Notes under the pieces: generated by a model
Told to the model about the DNA's origin: nothing
What the model saw: only the letters and a program-made list of their open reading frames with translations
Database searches by the model: none
Shown: piece by piece, positions 17,683 through 26,515 of the stretch
Numbering within the stretch: the stretch's first letter is position 1
How the letters are laid out: the number at the start of each line of letters is the position of its first letter
Position numbers and translations under genes: made by a program
Assembly: GCF_038396615.1 (NCBI RefSeq)
Contig: NZ_CP121689.1
Location: 818,001 to 882,000 of the forward strand
Source: Thermatribacter velox
GTDB taxonomy: Bacteria; Atribacterota; Atribacteria; Atribacterales; Thermatribacteraceae
Direction: 5' to 3'
Length of the DNA stretch: 64,000 bases

Positions 17683-18928
17683 AGTAGTCCTGGAAGTAGG
17701 AAGAAAGGCCAAGCAAGCCTCTTTTGTGCTTGCCAAATTGTCAACTCTGGAGAAAAATGCTTTTTTAAACTGTCTTGCGGATGTTCTCTGGGAAAGAAAA
17801 GAAGAAGTAATAGAAGAAAACAAAAAGGACGTGCAAGACGCAGAAGCCAAAGGAATGAAGCGTTCTCTTGTGGATCGTCTTGCCCTTTCTGAGAAAAGAA
17901 TCGCCGACATGGCGGAAGGGTTGCGGGAAGTTGCAGCATTACCCGATCCCGTGGGAGAAGTTATCGAAGGCACCAAAAGGCCCAATGGTCTGATAATTTC
18001 TAAGGTAAGAGTTCCTCTGGGGGTTTGTGCCATCATCTACGAAGCTCGTCCTAACGTTACTATTGATAGCATCGGGCTTTGCATTAAAGCTGGCAATGCC
18101 GTCATCTTGAGAGGCAGTTCCTCGGCTCTCCGTTCTAACCGTGCTCTGGTTAAGATAGCCCGTGATGCACTTAAAACCCGTGGCTTACCCGAAGACGCTG
18201 TTTCACTCCTCCAGAGTGGAAAACATGAAGAAGTGAATGCTTTATTGAAAATGAGAGAATACGTTGATGTAGTTATTCCCCGAGGAGGGGCTGAGCTTAT
18301 CAATACAGTGGTGCAAAACGCAAGTGTTCCGGTGATTGAAACTGGCGTTGGTAACTGCCATGTGTACGTGGACTGTAGCGCTGATTTGGAGCAAGCGGTC
18401 AGGATAGTAGTCAATGCCAAGACCCAGCGACCAAGTGTTTGTAATGCTTGCGAAACACTCCTAGTTCACGAAGGCATTGCTGAATCCTTTTTACCTTTGG
18501 CAGCTCAAGCCCTTTGGGAAAAAGGTGTAGAACTGAGGGGGTGCCCTCAAACCAGAGCAATACTTGGGGAGAAAGTCCAGGAAGCTACTGAGGAAGACTG
18601 GCTTACTGAGTATCTGGATTTGATTCTGGCGGTTAGGGTGGTCAAAGGTGTTGAGGAAGCCATAGCCCATATAAATCGTTATGGCACCAAACATTCCGAA
18701 GCCATAGTTACCAGCGATTATGCTGCAGCTAAGAAGTTTGTGGAAGAAGTAGACGCTGCCTCGGTTTATGTAAACGCTTCGACAAGATTTACTGATGGGG
18801 GCCAGTTTGGCATGGGTGCAGAAATTGGTATTAGCACCCAAAAGCTTCATGCTCGCGGGCCTATGGGTTTGAGAGAGCTTACCACTTACAAGTTTGTGGT
18901 TCTGGGTTCGGGACAAATTCGAGAGTAA
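17675..18928 (+). CDS. proA: Glutamate-5-semialdehyde dehydrogenase (gamma-glutamyl phosphate reductase)
   Basis: 417-residue second enzyme of proline synthesis. Family strings: GVCAIIYEARPNVTIDS, GNAVILRGSSSA, VIPRGGAEL, the catalytic-Cys region KTQRPSVCNACETLL, and the C-terminal TDGGQFGMGAEIGISTQKLHARGPMGL. It is coupled to proB by overlap. Confidence 0.96.
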   Translation: MDEVVLEVGRKAKQASFVLAKLSTLEKNAFLNCLADVLWERKEEVIEENKKDVQDAEAKGMKRSLVDRLALSEKRIADMAEGLREVAALPDPVGEVIEGTKRPNGLIISKVRVPLGVCAIIYEARPNVTIDSIGLCIKAGNAVILRGSSSALRSNRALVKIARDALKTRGLPEDAVSLLQSGKHEEVNALLKMREYVDVVIPRGGAELINTVVQNASVPVIETGVGNCHVYVDCSADLEQAVRIVVNAKTQRPSVCNACETLLVHEGIAESFLPLAAQALWEKGVELRGCPQTRAILGEKVQEATEEDWLTEYLDLILAVRVVKGVEEAIAHINRYGTKHSEAIVTSDYAAAKKFVEEVDAASVYVNASTRFTDGGQFGMGAEIGISTQKLHARGPMGLRELTTYKFVVLGSGQIRE

Positions 18929-18953
18929 TTGCTGGATTGGAGGTTTGGAGTTT

Positions 18954-19544
18954 TTGGCGAGAAAGGGAATAATGGGTGGAACCTTTGATCCCATACATTA
19001 TGGTCACCTGGTCACTGCAGAAGAGGTGCGCGATTACTTCAACCTTGACGAGGTCGTTTTTGTACCTTCGGGAAGACCTCCTCATAAAGTTGGTCAGAAG
19101 ATTACCGACCCTGAACACAGGTATCTCATGGTGGTGCTTGCTACGGTAACTAATCCTTACTTTAGCGTCTCTCGTGTAGAAATTGAAAGGCCTGGCCCTT
19201 CCTACTCCATCGATACGGTTCGCTATTTTAGAAAGCTCTGGGGAGAAGAAACGGAGATATTCTTTATAACCGGCGCTGATGCCTTTGCCCAGATTTCGAC
19301 CTGGAACAATCCTCAGGAACTTTTGACTATGTGCACCTTTGTTGCCGCGTCAAGACCTGGTTACAAGCTCAATATCGACAGGAATTTTCGTGATAATGTG
19401 AGGGTTATAGAAGTTTCTGCTCTGGCTATTTCCTCTTCAGAAATCCGCAGGAGAGTACGCCGGGGAGAGTCAATCAAGTACCTTTTGCCGGAAGCTGTTG
19501 AACATTATATCTATAAAACTGGGCTGTATAGAGATGAAATTTGA
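18954..19544 (+). CDS. nadD: Nicotinate-nucleotide adenylyltransferase
   Basis: 196-residue NaMN adenylyltransferase for NAD synthesis. The nucleotidyltransferase motif GGTFDPIHYGHL (about residues 8-19) and the C-terminal SSSEIRRRVRRG motif are present. The reading frame opens inside proA, but TGGAGG at 18938-18943 and the family N-terminus point to the TTG at 18954. It is followed by yqeK with a short overlap. Confidence 0.94.
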   Translation: MARKGIMGGTFDPIHYGHLVTAEEVRDYFNLDEVVFVPSGRPPHKVGQKITDPEHRYLMVVLATVTNPYFSVSRVEIERPGPSYSIDTVRYFRKLWGEETEIFFITGADAFAQISTWNNPQELLTMCTFVAASRPGYKLNIDRNFRDNVRVIEVSALAISSSEIRRRVRRGESIKYLLPEAVEHYIYKTGLYRDEI

Positions 19545-20142
19545 GCATATTCAAAAGAAGCTGGAAGGTATGCTTTCTCCTTGCCGGTTTGAGCATTCAG
19601 AAAGGGTGGCAAAAGAGGCGGCAGCTCTGGCTGCTTGTAATCACCTTGATGAGGAGAAAGCCTTTTTAGCTGGTCTTTTGCACGATTGTTTGCGGGACTT
19701 TCCGCTTGAAAAAATGTCTTCTTTTCTCCCTCCCTGGGTTGGGTGGGAAATTTGGAGCATTCCTGCCATTCATCATGCCTTTGCTGCTCCAGCTTTTATC
19801 AGGGAAGTGCTGGGGGTCAAGGATTTTTCGATTTTACGGGCTATTTGCTGGCATGCTACAGCCTGTGAAACGATGGGAAAATTTGATAAGCTTTTATTTG
19901 TGGCCGATATTTGTGAACCTGGAAGGACATTTGAAGAGGCCAGAAAAATCAGAGATTTAGCTTATAATAACCTGGATCAGGCTTATTTTTACTCGTTGAA
20001 GGTGAAGTTAAAATACCTTGTTTCTGGCGGGAAAATCATTTATCCTGCCACCCTTCGAGCCTGGAATGTAGAATCAAGAAAGTGGGGTATTGAAGAAAGT
20101 GGAAACTTCGAAAAAGAAGGGAAAAAGACGTACCAGGTCTAA
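19534..20142 (+). CDS. yqeK: YqeK-type HD-domain bis(5'-nucleosyl)-tetraphosphatase (symmetrical)
   Basis: 202-residue HD hydrolase. The motifs are HSERVAKEAA, GLLHDCLRD (the HD pair, about 47-48), IHHAF, and VADICEPGR. YqeK proteins cleave Ap4A symmetrically. The nadD-yqeK-LCP-rsfS order is conserved in Firmicutes. The ATG at 19534 overlaps the nadD stop. Confidence 0.88.
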   Translation: MKFEHIQKKLEGMLSPCRFEHSERVAKEAAALAACNHLDEEKAFLAGLLHDCLRDFPLEKMSSFLPPWVGWEIWSIPAIHHAFAAPAFIREVLGVKDFSILRAICWHATACETMGKFDKLLFVADICEPGRTFEEARKIRDLAYNNLDQAYFYSLKVKLKYLVSGGKIIYPATLRAWNVESRKWGIEESGNFEKEGKKTYQV

Positions 20143-21010
20143 ATTCAGGACTAAAATACTCTTTCTGTTTCTGGGCTTTTTCGCCGGTTTTGTGATGCTT
20201 TTTGTTTTTAATGCCCCCTTTAGGGAAGCGCTTTTTAAGAAAGTGCTCGGTTATGATACCCCGGAGAATACCTGTATACTGGTGGTTGGTCAGGATAGCA
20301 TCAAGCCTTTACGGAGCGATACCATAATACTTGTTTTTCTAAATACCGAGCGTAATCGGATTATGCTGTACTCAGTTCCCCGCGATTCGCGTTTTTATAT
20401 CCCAGACCGGGAACGGTATGACAAGATTAACCATGCCTATGCTTTTGGAGGAATAAAGCTTTTGAAGAAAACCCTTGAGGAAGGTTTGGGTATTTCAATC
20501 CCTTATTTTGTAGAGGTTGACTACGAGGGGTTTGAGAAAGTTATTGACCTTCTGGGTGGGGTTGAAATAGAGGTTGAGGAACGTATGAAGTATCAGGATA
20601 AAGCACAGAATTTCTTTATAGATCTTGCGCCAGGGCGACAAGTGCTTGATGGTGAAAAGGCACTGCAATATGTGCGCTTTCGAGCTGATAAGCTTGGAGA
20701 TATTGGACGGATAAAACGACAGCAAAAATTTCTACAAGCTCTTCTTGAGAAAATGGAGCAACTGGATAATATTGTAAAAGCTCCCGAAATTTTGGAAAGC
20801 TTACGTTCGGCTCTGGTTACCAACCTCCAGACGGAAGAGTTGATAAGAATTGCCCTGTGGTATAAAGGCCTGGAGGAAAAAGATATTCGTTTTGTAATGA
20901 TGCCTGGTGAGCCTACGTATATCGAAGGTGTTAGCTACTGGAAACCTGATTTTGAAGAGGCCAGGAAAATAATTTTAGATTTTTTTGATGAGGAGGTTTC
21001 TAATCCTTGA
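20090..21010 (+). CDS. LytR-CpsA-Psr (LCP) family cell-wall glycopolymer transferase
   Basis: 306 residues with a Lys/Arg-rich cytoplasmic start, one membrane segment (about 23-42) and the extracytoplasmic LCP domain. Conserved residues are seen in RSDTIILVFLN, SVPRDSRFYIP, DYEGFEKVIDLLGGVEIEVE and YVRFRADKLGDIGRIKRQQ, the Arg/Asp set that binds the polyprenyl-pyrophosphate head group. LCP enzymes attach glycopolymers to peptidoglycan. The TTG start at 20090 lies within the last 53 bases of yqeK. Confidence 0.9.
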   Translation: MKKVETSKKKGKRRTRSKFRTKILFLFLGFFAGFVMLFVFNAPFREALFKKVLGYDTPENTCILVVGQDSIKPLRSDTIILVFLNTERNRIMLYSVPRDSRFYIPDRERYDKINHAYAFGGIKLLKKTLEEGLGISIPYFVEVDYEGFEKVIDLLGGVEIEVEERMKYQDKAQNFFIDLAPGRQVLDGEKALQYVRFRADKLGDIGRIKRQQKFLQALLEKMEQLDNIVKAPEILESLRSALVTNLQTEELIRIALWYKGLEEKDIRFVMMPGEPTYIEGVSYWKPDFEEARKIILDFFDEEVSNP

Positions 21011-21384
21011 AGGGGGTTCTGCGAAAGATACACATTGCCCAGGAAGCTGCCAGGAGTAAAAAGGCTTATGACTTGGTAGTGATTGACTTGAGAGGGCTTT
21101 TCCCTTTCTCTGATTTCTGGTTGATTTGTAGTGGCACTTCAAGCGTGCAGACCCGAGCCATTGCAGAAGAAATTATGGAAAAGATGCAGGAACATTCTTT
21201 CCGGCCTTTGCATGTTGAGGGCGAAGATACTGGGGAATGGATTTTACTGGACTATGGTGATTTAATAGTTCATATTTTCCGTGAAGCGGAACGCTCTTTT
21301 TATCAGCTGGAAAAATTGTGGAGGAAAGCGCCACTTGTTTATTCGGAGAGGGAAAACGTGGATTTGCTGGAAGATATACGTTGA
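21007..21384 (+). CDS. rsfS: Ribosome silencing factor RsfS
   Basis: 125-residue RsfS/Iojap protein that binds L14 and blocks subunit joining. DLVVIDLRGLFPFSDFWLICSG, VEGEDTGEWILLDYGDLIVHIF and the C-terminal FYQLEKLW are diagnostic. It overlaps the LCP gene by 4 bases. Confidence 0.95.
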   Translation: MKGVLRKIHIAQEAARSKKAYDLVVIDLRGLFPFSDFWLICSGTSSVQTRAIAEEIMEKMQEHSFRPLHVEGEDTGEWILLDYGDLIVHIFREAERSFYQLEKLWRKAPLVYSERENVDLLEDIR

Positions 21385-21437
21385 CAAATCTCTTTCTTTT
21401 TGATACTTTACTTTTCCTGGTCCCCCTGAGTGGGGGC
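21381..21437 (+). promoter_or_regulatory. Promoter followed by hairpin in the metK leader
   Basis: TTGACA (21381-21386), 17-base spacer, TACTTT (21404-21409) starts inside the rsfS stop codon. About 14 bases later comes a CCCCC-TGAGT-GGGGG hairpin (21423-21437) followed by CTATTTTTG. The hairpin could terminate the upstream operon or act as an attenuator for transcripts from this promoter, about 75 bases before metK. No SAM-riboswitch fold is recognisable in the space available. Confidence 0.6.
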
Positions 21438-21510
21438 TATTTTTGTTGTTTTGGCATTTATTTTTTAAAACATAAAGGAAGAGAGGTTCCTGTGGAAAGG
21501 GGGAGAGGAT

Positions 21511-22707
21511 GTGGACAATGGAAGATATCAAATCACCTCTGAATCGGTAACCGAGGGACATCCTGACAAAATAGCAGACCAGGTTTCAGATGCCATTCTG
21601 GACGCCATTTACGCTCAGGATCCTCTGGGAAGAGTGGCTGTGGAGACATTGGTTGCCACGGGTTTGGTTTTTGTGGCCGGGCAAATTAGCACCACTTCTT
21701 ATGTTGATATTCCTCAGGTAGTGAGGAGTACGGTCAGGGATATAGGGTACACCAGGGCAAAGTATGGTTTTGACTTTGAAACCTGCGCTGTTTTGACAGC
21801 TATTGATGAACAGTCGCCGGATATTGCGCTGGGTGTTAACCGTTCTCTGGAAGCCAAAATGGGTGAGGAAATCGAGGATGAAGAACTTTCTCTGGGTGCC
21901 GGAGACCAGGGCATGATGTTTGGCTATGCCTGCAATGAGACGCCGGAGCTTATGCCTTTTCCCATTGCTATGGCTCACCGCCTTGCTTATAGATTAGCTG
22001 AGGTTCGCAAGAAAGGTGTTTTGCCTTACCTTCGCCCGGATGGAAAAACCCAGGTTACTGTTGATTACGAAGATGGAAAACCTCTGCGCATCGATACCAT
22101 AATCGTTTCAGCGCAGCACCATCCTGATATCGCTCTTGAAGCGCTTAAAGAGGATATTATCGAACAGGTTATAAAGCCGGTTATTCCTCATGAGTTTCTG
22201 GACGAGAAGACGCGTATCCTTGTTAACCCCACCGGCCGTTTTGTGATTGGAGGTCCTCAGGGAGATACTGGGCTTACCGGCCGCAAGATTATTGTGGACA
22301 CCTATGGTGGTGTGGGAAGACACGGTGGTGGGTGTTTCTCAGGTAAAGACCCCACGAAGGTAGATCGTTCAGCTTCTTATGCGGCGAGGTACGTTGCCAA
22401 AAATATTGTGGCGGCGGGCATTGCTGAAAAATGTGAATTTCAGGTAGCGTATGCCATTGGTGTTGCCAGACCTGTTTCCATGTCGGTAAATACCTTTGGT
22501 ACTGGTAAAATACCAGATCAGGAAATTCTCAAAATTATCCGTGAGATATTTGATTTGCGACCTGGAGCAATTATCAAAAACTTAAAGCTTCGCAGACCTA
22601 TTTATAAGAAAACTGCAGCCTACGGGCATTTTGGGCGCAATGACCCGGACTTTAGTTGGGAAAAAACCGATCAGGTAGAAGCAATTAGAAAATTGGCTGG
22701 AATTTAA
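21511..22707 (+). CDS. metK: S-adenosylmethionine synthase
   Basis: 398-residue SAM synthetase. [16 protein letters not shown], the [12 protein letters not shown] motif and [16 protein letters not shown] (the P-loop-like signature, with Cys at a position usually Ala) are intact. GGGGAGAGG precedes the GTG start. It supplies methyl donor and cofactor for the several radical-SAM enzymes of this region and is paired with ahcY, 13 bases downstream. Confidence 0.97.
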   Translation: MDNGRYQITSESVTEGHPDKIADQVSDAILDAIYAQDPLGRVAVETLVATGLVFVAGQISTTSYVDIPQVVRSTVRDIGYTRAKYGFDFETCAVLTAIDEQSPDIALGVNRSLEAKMGEEIEDEELSLGAGDQGMMFGYACNETPELMPFPIAMAHRLAYRLAEVRKKGVLPYLRPDGKTQVTVDYEDGKPLRIDTIIVSAQHHPDIALEALKEDIIEQVIKPVIPHEFLDEKTRILVNPTGRFVIGGPQGDTGLTGRKIIVDTYGGVGRHGGGCFSGKDPTKVDRSASYAARYVAKNIVAAGIAEKCEFQVAYAIGVARPVSMSVNTFGTGKIPDQEILKIIREIFDLRPGAIIKNLKLRRPIYKKTAAYGHFGRNDPDFSWEKTDQVEAIRKLAGI

Positions 22708-22720
22708 AGGAGCGGATATC

Positions 22721-23977
22721 ATGGACTATCATGTGAGAGACCTTGCCCTTGCCCCCGAGGGTAGGAAAAAGATTGAGTGGGTAGCTCGGGAAATGCCTGT
22801 AGTATCTGCCATTGGTGAAGAATGGAAAAAAACCAGACCCCTTGAAGGGCTGAAAGTGGCGGCGTGTTTACACGTTACCTCTGAAACAGCGGTTCTCATG
22901 CTGGCCCTAAAGAAAGGTGGTGCTCAGATTCGCCTCTGCGCTTCGAACCCGCTGAGCACCCAGGATGAAGTGGCTGCTTCTTTGGTAAGTGATTTTGAAA
23001 TCCCGGTTTTTGCTATCAGAGGAGAAGACAGGGATACTTATTATCGTCATATTGAGGAAGTGGTTAGTTTTTCTCCTCAAATCACTATGGACGATGGCGC
23101 AGACCTGGTTTCTTATCTTCACAAAGAGGGCGGTCCACTTCTTGAGGGTGTCTGGGGGGGCACTGAAGAAACCACTACCGGAGTAATTCGCTTGAGGAGT
23201 CTTGCTCGAAGTGGAAAACTTGCCTATCCCATAATTGCTGTCAACGATGCCGACACCAAGCATCTTTTTGATAACCGTTATGGTACAGGCCAAAGCACCA
23301 TTGAAGGCATATTGCGCGCTACTCACGTTTTGTTGGCCGGGAAAAGATTTGTCGTTGTAGGGTATGGATGGTGTGGAAGAGGCATTGCTATGAGGGCCCG
23401 GGGTATGGGGGCTCAGGTAGCGGTTGTGGAGGTGGACCCGATTCGTGCTCTGGAGGCGTTCATGGACGGCAACCTGGTCATGTCTATGGATGAAGCAGCG
23501 GAATGGGGAGAAGTGCTGGTTACGGCAACTGGAAATGTTTCGGTGATCCGAAGAGAACACTTCCTTAAAATGCGCGATGGAGCGATTTTGAGCAACGCAG
23601 GCCATTTTAACGTGGAAATAGATGTCGAAGCGCTGGAAAAGCTTTGTGTGAACAAAAGGAAAATTCGTGGCATGATTGATGAGTATACCCTTCCTGATGG
23701 AAAAAGAATTTTTCTGTTGGGAGAGGGGCGGTTGGTTAATCTTTCCTGTGCAGAGGGTCATCCCCCAGAGGTTATGGATTTAAGTTTTGCCAACCAGGCT
23801 CTTTCGGTGTTGTATCTTAAGAAAAATGCTTCTACACTTCCGAAAGACGTTTTTAAGGTGCCCGAAGAAATCGATCGTCAGGTGGCACTGATGAAGTTGG
23901 GGCACTTAGGGGTTAAAGTAGAAACCATGACTGAGCGGCAAAAACAATATCTCTCCTCCTGGGAGGAGGGAACCTAA
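22721..23977 (+). CDS. ahcY: Adenosylhomocysteinase
   Basis: 418-residue NAD-dependent S-adenosylhomocysteine hydrolase. Conserved strings: CLHVTSETAVL, GVWGGTEETTTGV, the catalytic NDADTKHLFDNRYGTGQS, the NAD-binding GYGWCGRGIAMRARGMGA and NAGHFNVEID. The chain lacks the about 40-residue insertion of larger homologues, as in many thermophile enzymes. It recycles the product of SAM-dependent methylation. Confidence 0.96.
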   Translation: MDYHVRDLALAPEGRKKIEWVAREMPVVSAIGEEWKKTRPLEGLKVAACLHVTSETAVLMLALKKGGAQIRLCASNPLSTQDEVAASLVSDFEIPVFAIRGEDRDTYYRHIEEVVSFSPQITMDDGADLVSYLHKEGGPLLEGVWGGTEETTTGVIRLRSLARSGKLAYPIIAVNDADTKHLFDNRYGTGQSTIEGILRATHVLLAGKRFVVVGYGWCGRGIAMRARGMGAQVAVVEVDPIRALEAFMDGNLVMSMDEAAEWGEVLVTATGNVSVIRREHFLKMRDGAILSNAGHFNVEIDVEALEKLCVNKRKIRGMIDEYTLPDGKRIFLLGEGRLVNLSCAEGHPPEVMDLSFANQALSVLYLKKNASTLPKDVFKVPEEIDRQVALMKLGHLGVKVETMTERQKQYLSSWEEGT

Positions 23978-24055
23978 CAACCTGTTGGTAGAGAGTTTAT
24001 TATCCCTGTCTCGTCCTGAGGCGAGACCGTAAAGTCCGAAGGGAGGTTGAATTCA
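23978..24055 (+). promoter_or_regulatory. Leader before rpsF with GTCTCG...CGAGAC hairpin
   Basis: The 78-base gap holds a stem GTCTCG (24008-24013)/CGAGAC (24022-24027), then GTCCGAAGGGAGG, which includes the ribosome site. Leaders that bind S6:S18 and contain an exposed CCG are known in front of rpsF in many bacteria. This leader has a hairpin and a CCG, but I cannot confirm that fold by eye. Confidence 0.35.
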
Positions 24056-24457
24056 TTGAGGAATTATGAGTTAGCTCTTTTGTTGAAGCCACAGCTCAGT
24101 GAAGAAGAGGTTCAGAGCGTGGTGGAAAAGGTGAAAGAAATAGTGGTTTCCCGTGGTGGCGAAACGGGAAAGGTGGATTTTTGGGGTCGGAGAAAGCTGG
24201 CTTACCCGGTTGAAAAAGAAACCGAAGGGTATTACCTTTTTGTATCCCTGCTTCTGCCTCCGGAGGAGGTGCGGGAAGTAAGCCGTCAGGTTAGGCTTTT
24301 ACCATCTGTTCTGCGGCATATCCTGGTTCGTGAGCAGGAAGCTAAAGAAAAAAGTGCTCCTTCCAGGGGTGAGCCCCAGGTGAGCGAGGAGGTAAGTGCT
24401 ACTGTTTCTGGAGAAGAAATGACTCCAGAAAAAAGTAGTGATTCTGGCGAAGAGTAA
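24056..24457 (+). CDS. rpsF: 30S ribosomal protein S6
   Basis: 133-residue S6. The TTG at 24056 starts MRNYELALLLKP, the usual S6 opening, 9 bases after GGGAGG. An earlier in-frame TTG at 24047 abuts the ribosome site and is unlikely. The core is followed by a low-complexity acidic tail rich in Glu, Ser and Pro (about residues 100-133), longer than usual. Its stop shares a base with the ssb ATG. Confidence 0.93.
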   Translation: MRNYELALLLKPQLSEEEVQSVVEKVKEIVVSRGGETGKVDFWGRRKLAYPVEKETEGYYLFVSLLLPPEEVREVSRQVRLLPSVLRHILVREQEAKEKSAPSRGEPQVSEEVSATVSGEEMTPEKSSDSGEE

Positions 24458-24834
24458 TGTCTCAGCCTACTTTGAACCGTGTTTTTTTGATTGGTTACCT
24501 AACCCAAAAACCGGTTCTTCGCTACGTGCCGAGTGGCACTCCGGTAACCAGTTTCCCCTTGGGGGTGTATCGGGGGTACACCTCTGAAGACGGAAAGGAG
24601 ATACTGGATTATTTCACGGTTATTGCTTGGAAAGACCTGGCGGTATTCTGTGAGGAAAACCTTCGCCGTCATGACTGGGTGTTTGTTGAGGGTAGAATTC
24701 AAGTGAGGGCTTATGAAGATGCTTCAGGAAGGAAGCGCAAGGTTTACGAAATAGTTGCCCTGGATGTAAAGAGGCTTTCGGAATTTAAAGGGAGCGAAAG
24801 TTCTTCTGATGATAGTGTGCTTAAATTAGATTGA
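24457..24834 (+). CDS. ssb: Single-stranded DNA-binding protein
   Basis: 125-residue OB-fold SSB, starting LNRVFLIGYLTQKPVLRYVPSGTPV with the FVEGRIQVRAYED strand. It is short: the acidic tail (SSSDDSVLKLD) lacks a perfect DDIPF tip but is similarly acidic. It lies between S6 and S18, the classic rpsF-ssb-rpsR arrangement. Confidence 0.92.
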   Translation: MSQPTLNRVFLIGYLTQKPVLRYVPSGTPVTSFPLGVYRGYTSEDGKEILDYFTVIAWKDLAVFCEENLRRHDWVFVEGRIQVRAYEDASGRKRKVYEIVALDVKRLSEFKGSESSSDDSVLKLD

Positions 24835-24857
24835 ATTGATAAGGAGGCTTTATCGGT

Positions 24858-25103
24858 ATGGCTGAAAGAAACGACGTTAAAAGAAGATTTTTCAGAAGAA
24901 AGAAGAAAAAGGGGTGCATATTTTGCATAGAAAAAATTGAAGTGAGCTATAAAGACGTTGATAGGCTGCAGAGATTCCTCAGCGAGCGTGGAAAAATCAT
25001 CCCCAAAAGAGTTACCGGCAACTGTGCCAAACATCAGAGAATGCTGGCTCGGGCTATAAAAAGGGCCAGAGAGATGGCTTTGTTGCCTTACACTGTTGAG
25101 TAA
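24858..25103 (+). CDS. rpsR: 30S ribosomal protein S18
   Basis: 81-residue S18 with a basic N-terminal extension ([15 protein letters not shown]). The core [46 protein letters not shown] is the family signature. The two Cys (CIFC) plus a third (GNC) suggest a retained metal-site-type (C+) version. Confidence 0.96.
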   Translation: MAERNDVKRRFFRRKKKKGCIFCIEKIEVSYKDVDRLQRFLSERGKIIPKRVTGNCAKHQRMLARAIKRAREMALLPYTVE

Positions 25104-25111
25104 ATGATAGC

Positions 25112-26035
25112 ATGCGGAGAACAATATCCACGGTAGAGGGCGCGTTTTTTGCTGCCCTCACCGTGATTCTTTATCTGGGTTCTATATATATTCCTGTTTT
25201 TGGCTTGATTTTGAGCTTTCTTTGCCCTTTGCCAGTGATGTTCCTGGTCATCCGTTGGAATCTCAAAGTGGGTTTTCTGGCTGCAGTAGTTGCCACGCTT
25301 ATCATTCTTGCTTTTGCAGGTTTGTACCAGGCAATAATTTGCTTTGTGGGGTTTTCCTTTCTGGGTATTTTTATGGGAGTTCTGGTTAAAAGAGGATATG
25401 GTTGGGTAGAAATTATCGGTCTCGGCGCTCTGGTTTCTCTGCTTTCCAAACTGGCTCTGGTGGGATTAACGCTTCTTTTAATGGGTAAAAATCCCATTCT
25501 CGAGAGTTTAAATATTATGGAGCAGGCTTTTGGTCAAGCTTACAGTATGCTGGGTAACCTGGGAGAGGGGTTGGGAGAAAACAGCGTTGAAACTCTTATG
25601 CAAATTGTGAAGATGACCATCCCGGCCATTCTGATTCTTGCTGCCCTTTTTGACACTTTTTTGAACTTTATTCTGGGTAGTTGGGTGGGTAAAAGAATAG
25701 GGGTTAGATTTCCTCCCTTTCCTGCTTTCAGTGAGTGGCGTTTGCCACCTTCCATGGTTTGGATGTACTTTCTGAGCTGGTTGTTGCTCTTTCTGGGTGG
25801 GAGTAGTTTCGTTTACCAGATTGGTTTGAATTTACAACTGGTAACGCAAATTCTTTTCATGGTTCAGGGAGTGGCAGTCCTCAACTTTTTTCTCAGAAAA
25901 ATTATTGCCCAGCGGGTAGTGAGAGCAATTATAATTATATTTGTGGTGATGCAACCAGTTTTTTCCACGGTGCTTACCTGGTTGGGAGTTTTTGACACCT
26001 GGTTTGATTTTAGAAAGCTTCTTAAGAAGAAGTAA
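25112..26035 (+). CDS. DUF2232 (YybS-like) membrane protein
   Basis: 307-residue polytopic protein with about eight hydrophobic segments and a polar loop after the fifth (MEQAFGQAYSMLGNLGEGLGEN). Position between rpsR and rplI and topology match YybS/DUF2232, which resembles S components of ECF transporters. Function is unknown. It begins 8 bases after rpsR. Confidence 0.8.
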   Translation: MRRTISTVEGAFFAALTVILYLGSIYIPVFGLILSFLCPLPVMFLVIRWNLKVGFLAAVVATLIILAFAGLYQAIICFVGFSFLGIFMGVLVKRGYGWVEIIGLGALVSLLSKLALVGLTLLLMGKNPILESLNIMEQAFGQAYSMLGNLGEGLGENSVETLMQIVKMTIPAILILAALFDTFLNFILGSWVGKRIGVRFPPFPAFSEWRLPPSMVWMYFLSWLLLFLGGSSFVYQIGLNLQLVTQILFMVQGVAVLNFFLRKIIAQRVVRAIIIIFVVMQPVFSTVLTWLGVFDTWFDFRKLLKKK

Positions 26036-26050
26036 AAGGAGAGTGATAAT

Positions 26051-26515
26051 ATGCGGGTAATTCTTTTGCAGAGGGTAGAAAACCTGGGCAGAGAAGGAGA
26101 CGTGGTGGAAGTGAAGCCAGGCTATGCCAGAAATTTTCTTCTGCCACGCAAGCTGGCTATCGAGGCCACTCCAGCAAACATGGCTCAGGTTGAGCATCTT
26201 AAGAAAAAGAGAGCACTCCGTGAAGCAAAAGAAATGGAAGAAATTCAGGCGTTGCAGAGCCGCATAGATGGGTTGGTGCTTGAGTTTGTCCGCAAAGCTG
26301 GGGAAAAAGGAAAGCTCTATGGGTCGGTAACTTCTTCGGAAATAGCTAAGAAAATCTCTGAAATCCTGGGAGTGGATTTTGACCGCAAATTTATCGCCCT
26401 TGAGGAACCCATTAAGGAAGTGGGAGAACAGGAAGTCAAAATTCACCTTGGTAAGGGCAACTATGCCCAGGTCAAAGTAAAAGTAATACCCGAAGAGGGA
26501 GAGGCTGAATCCTGA
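26051..26515 (+). CDS. rplI: 50S ribosomal protein L9
   Basis: 154-residue L9. MRVILLQRVENLGREGDVVEVKPGYARNFLLPR is the N-domain signature, followed by the long connecting helix and the C-domain (GKLYGSVTSSEIA). The stop TGA overlaps the apparent CTG start of dnaB. Confidence 0.97.
   Translation: MRVILLQRVENLGREGDVVEVKPGYARNFLLPRKLAIEATPANMAQVEHLKKKRALREAKEMEEIQALQSRIDGLVLEFVRKAGEKGKLYGSVTSSEIAKKISEILGVDFDRKFIALEEPIKEVGEQEVKIHLGKGNYAQVKVKVIPEEGEAES

Noticed and set aside
21410-21510. SAM riboswitch before metK
   Set aside because: Only about 100 bases are available and I see no conserved SAM-I or SAM-II core; just one hairpin.
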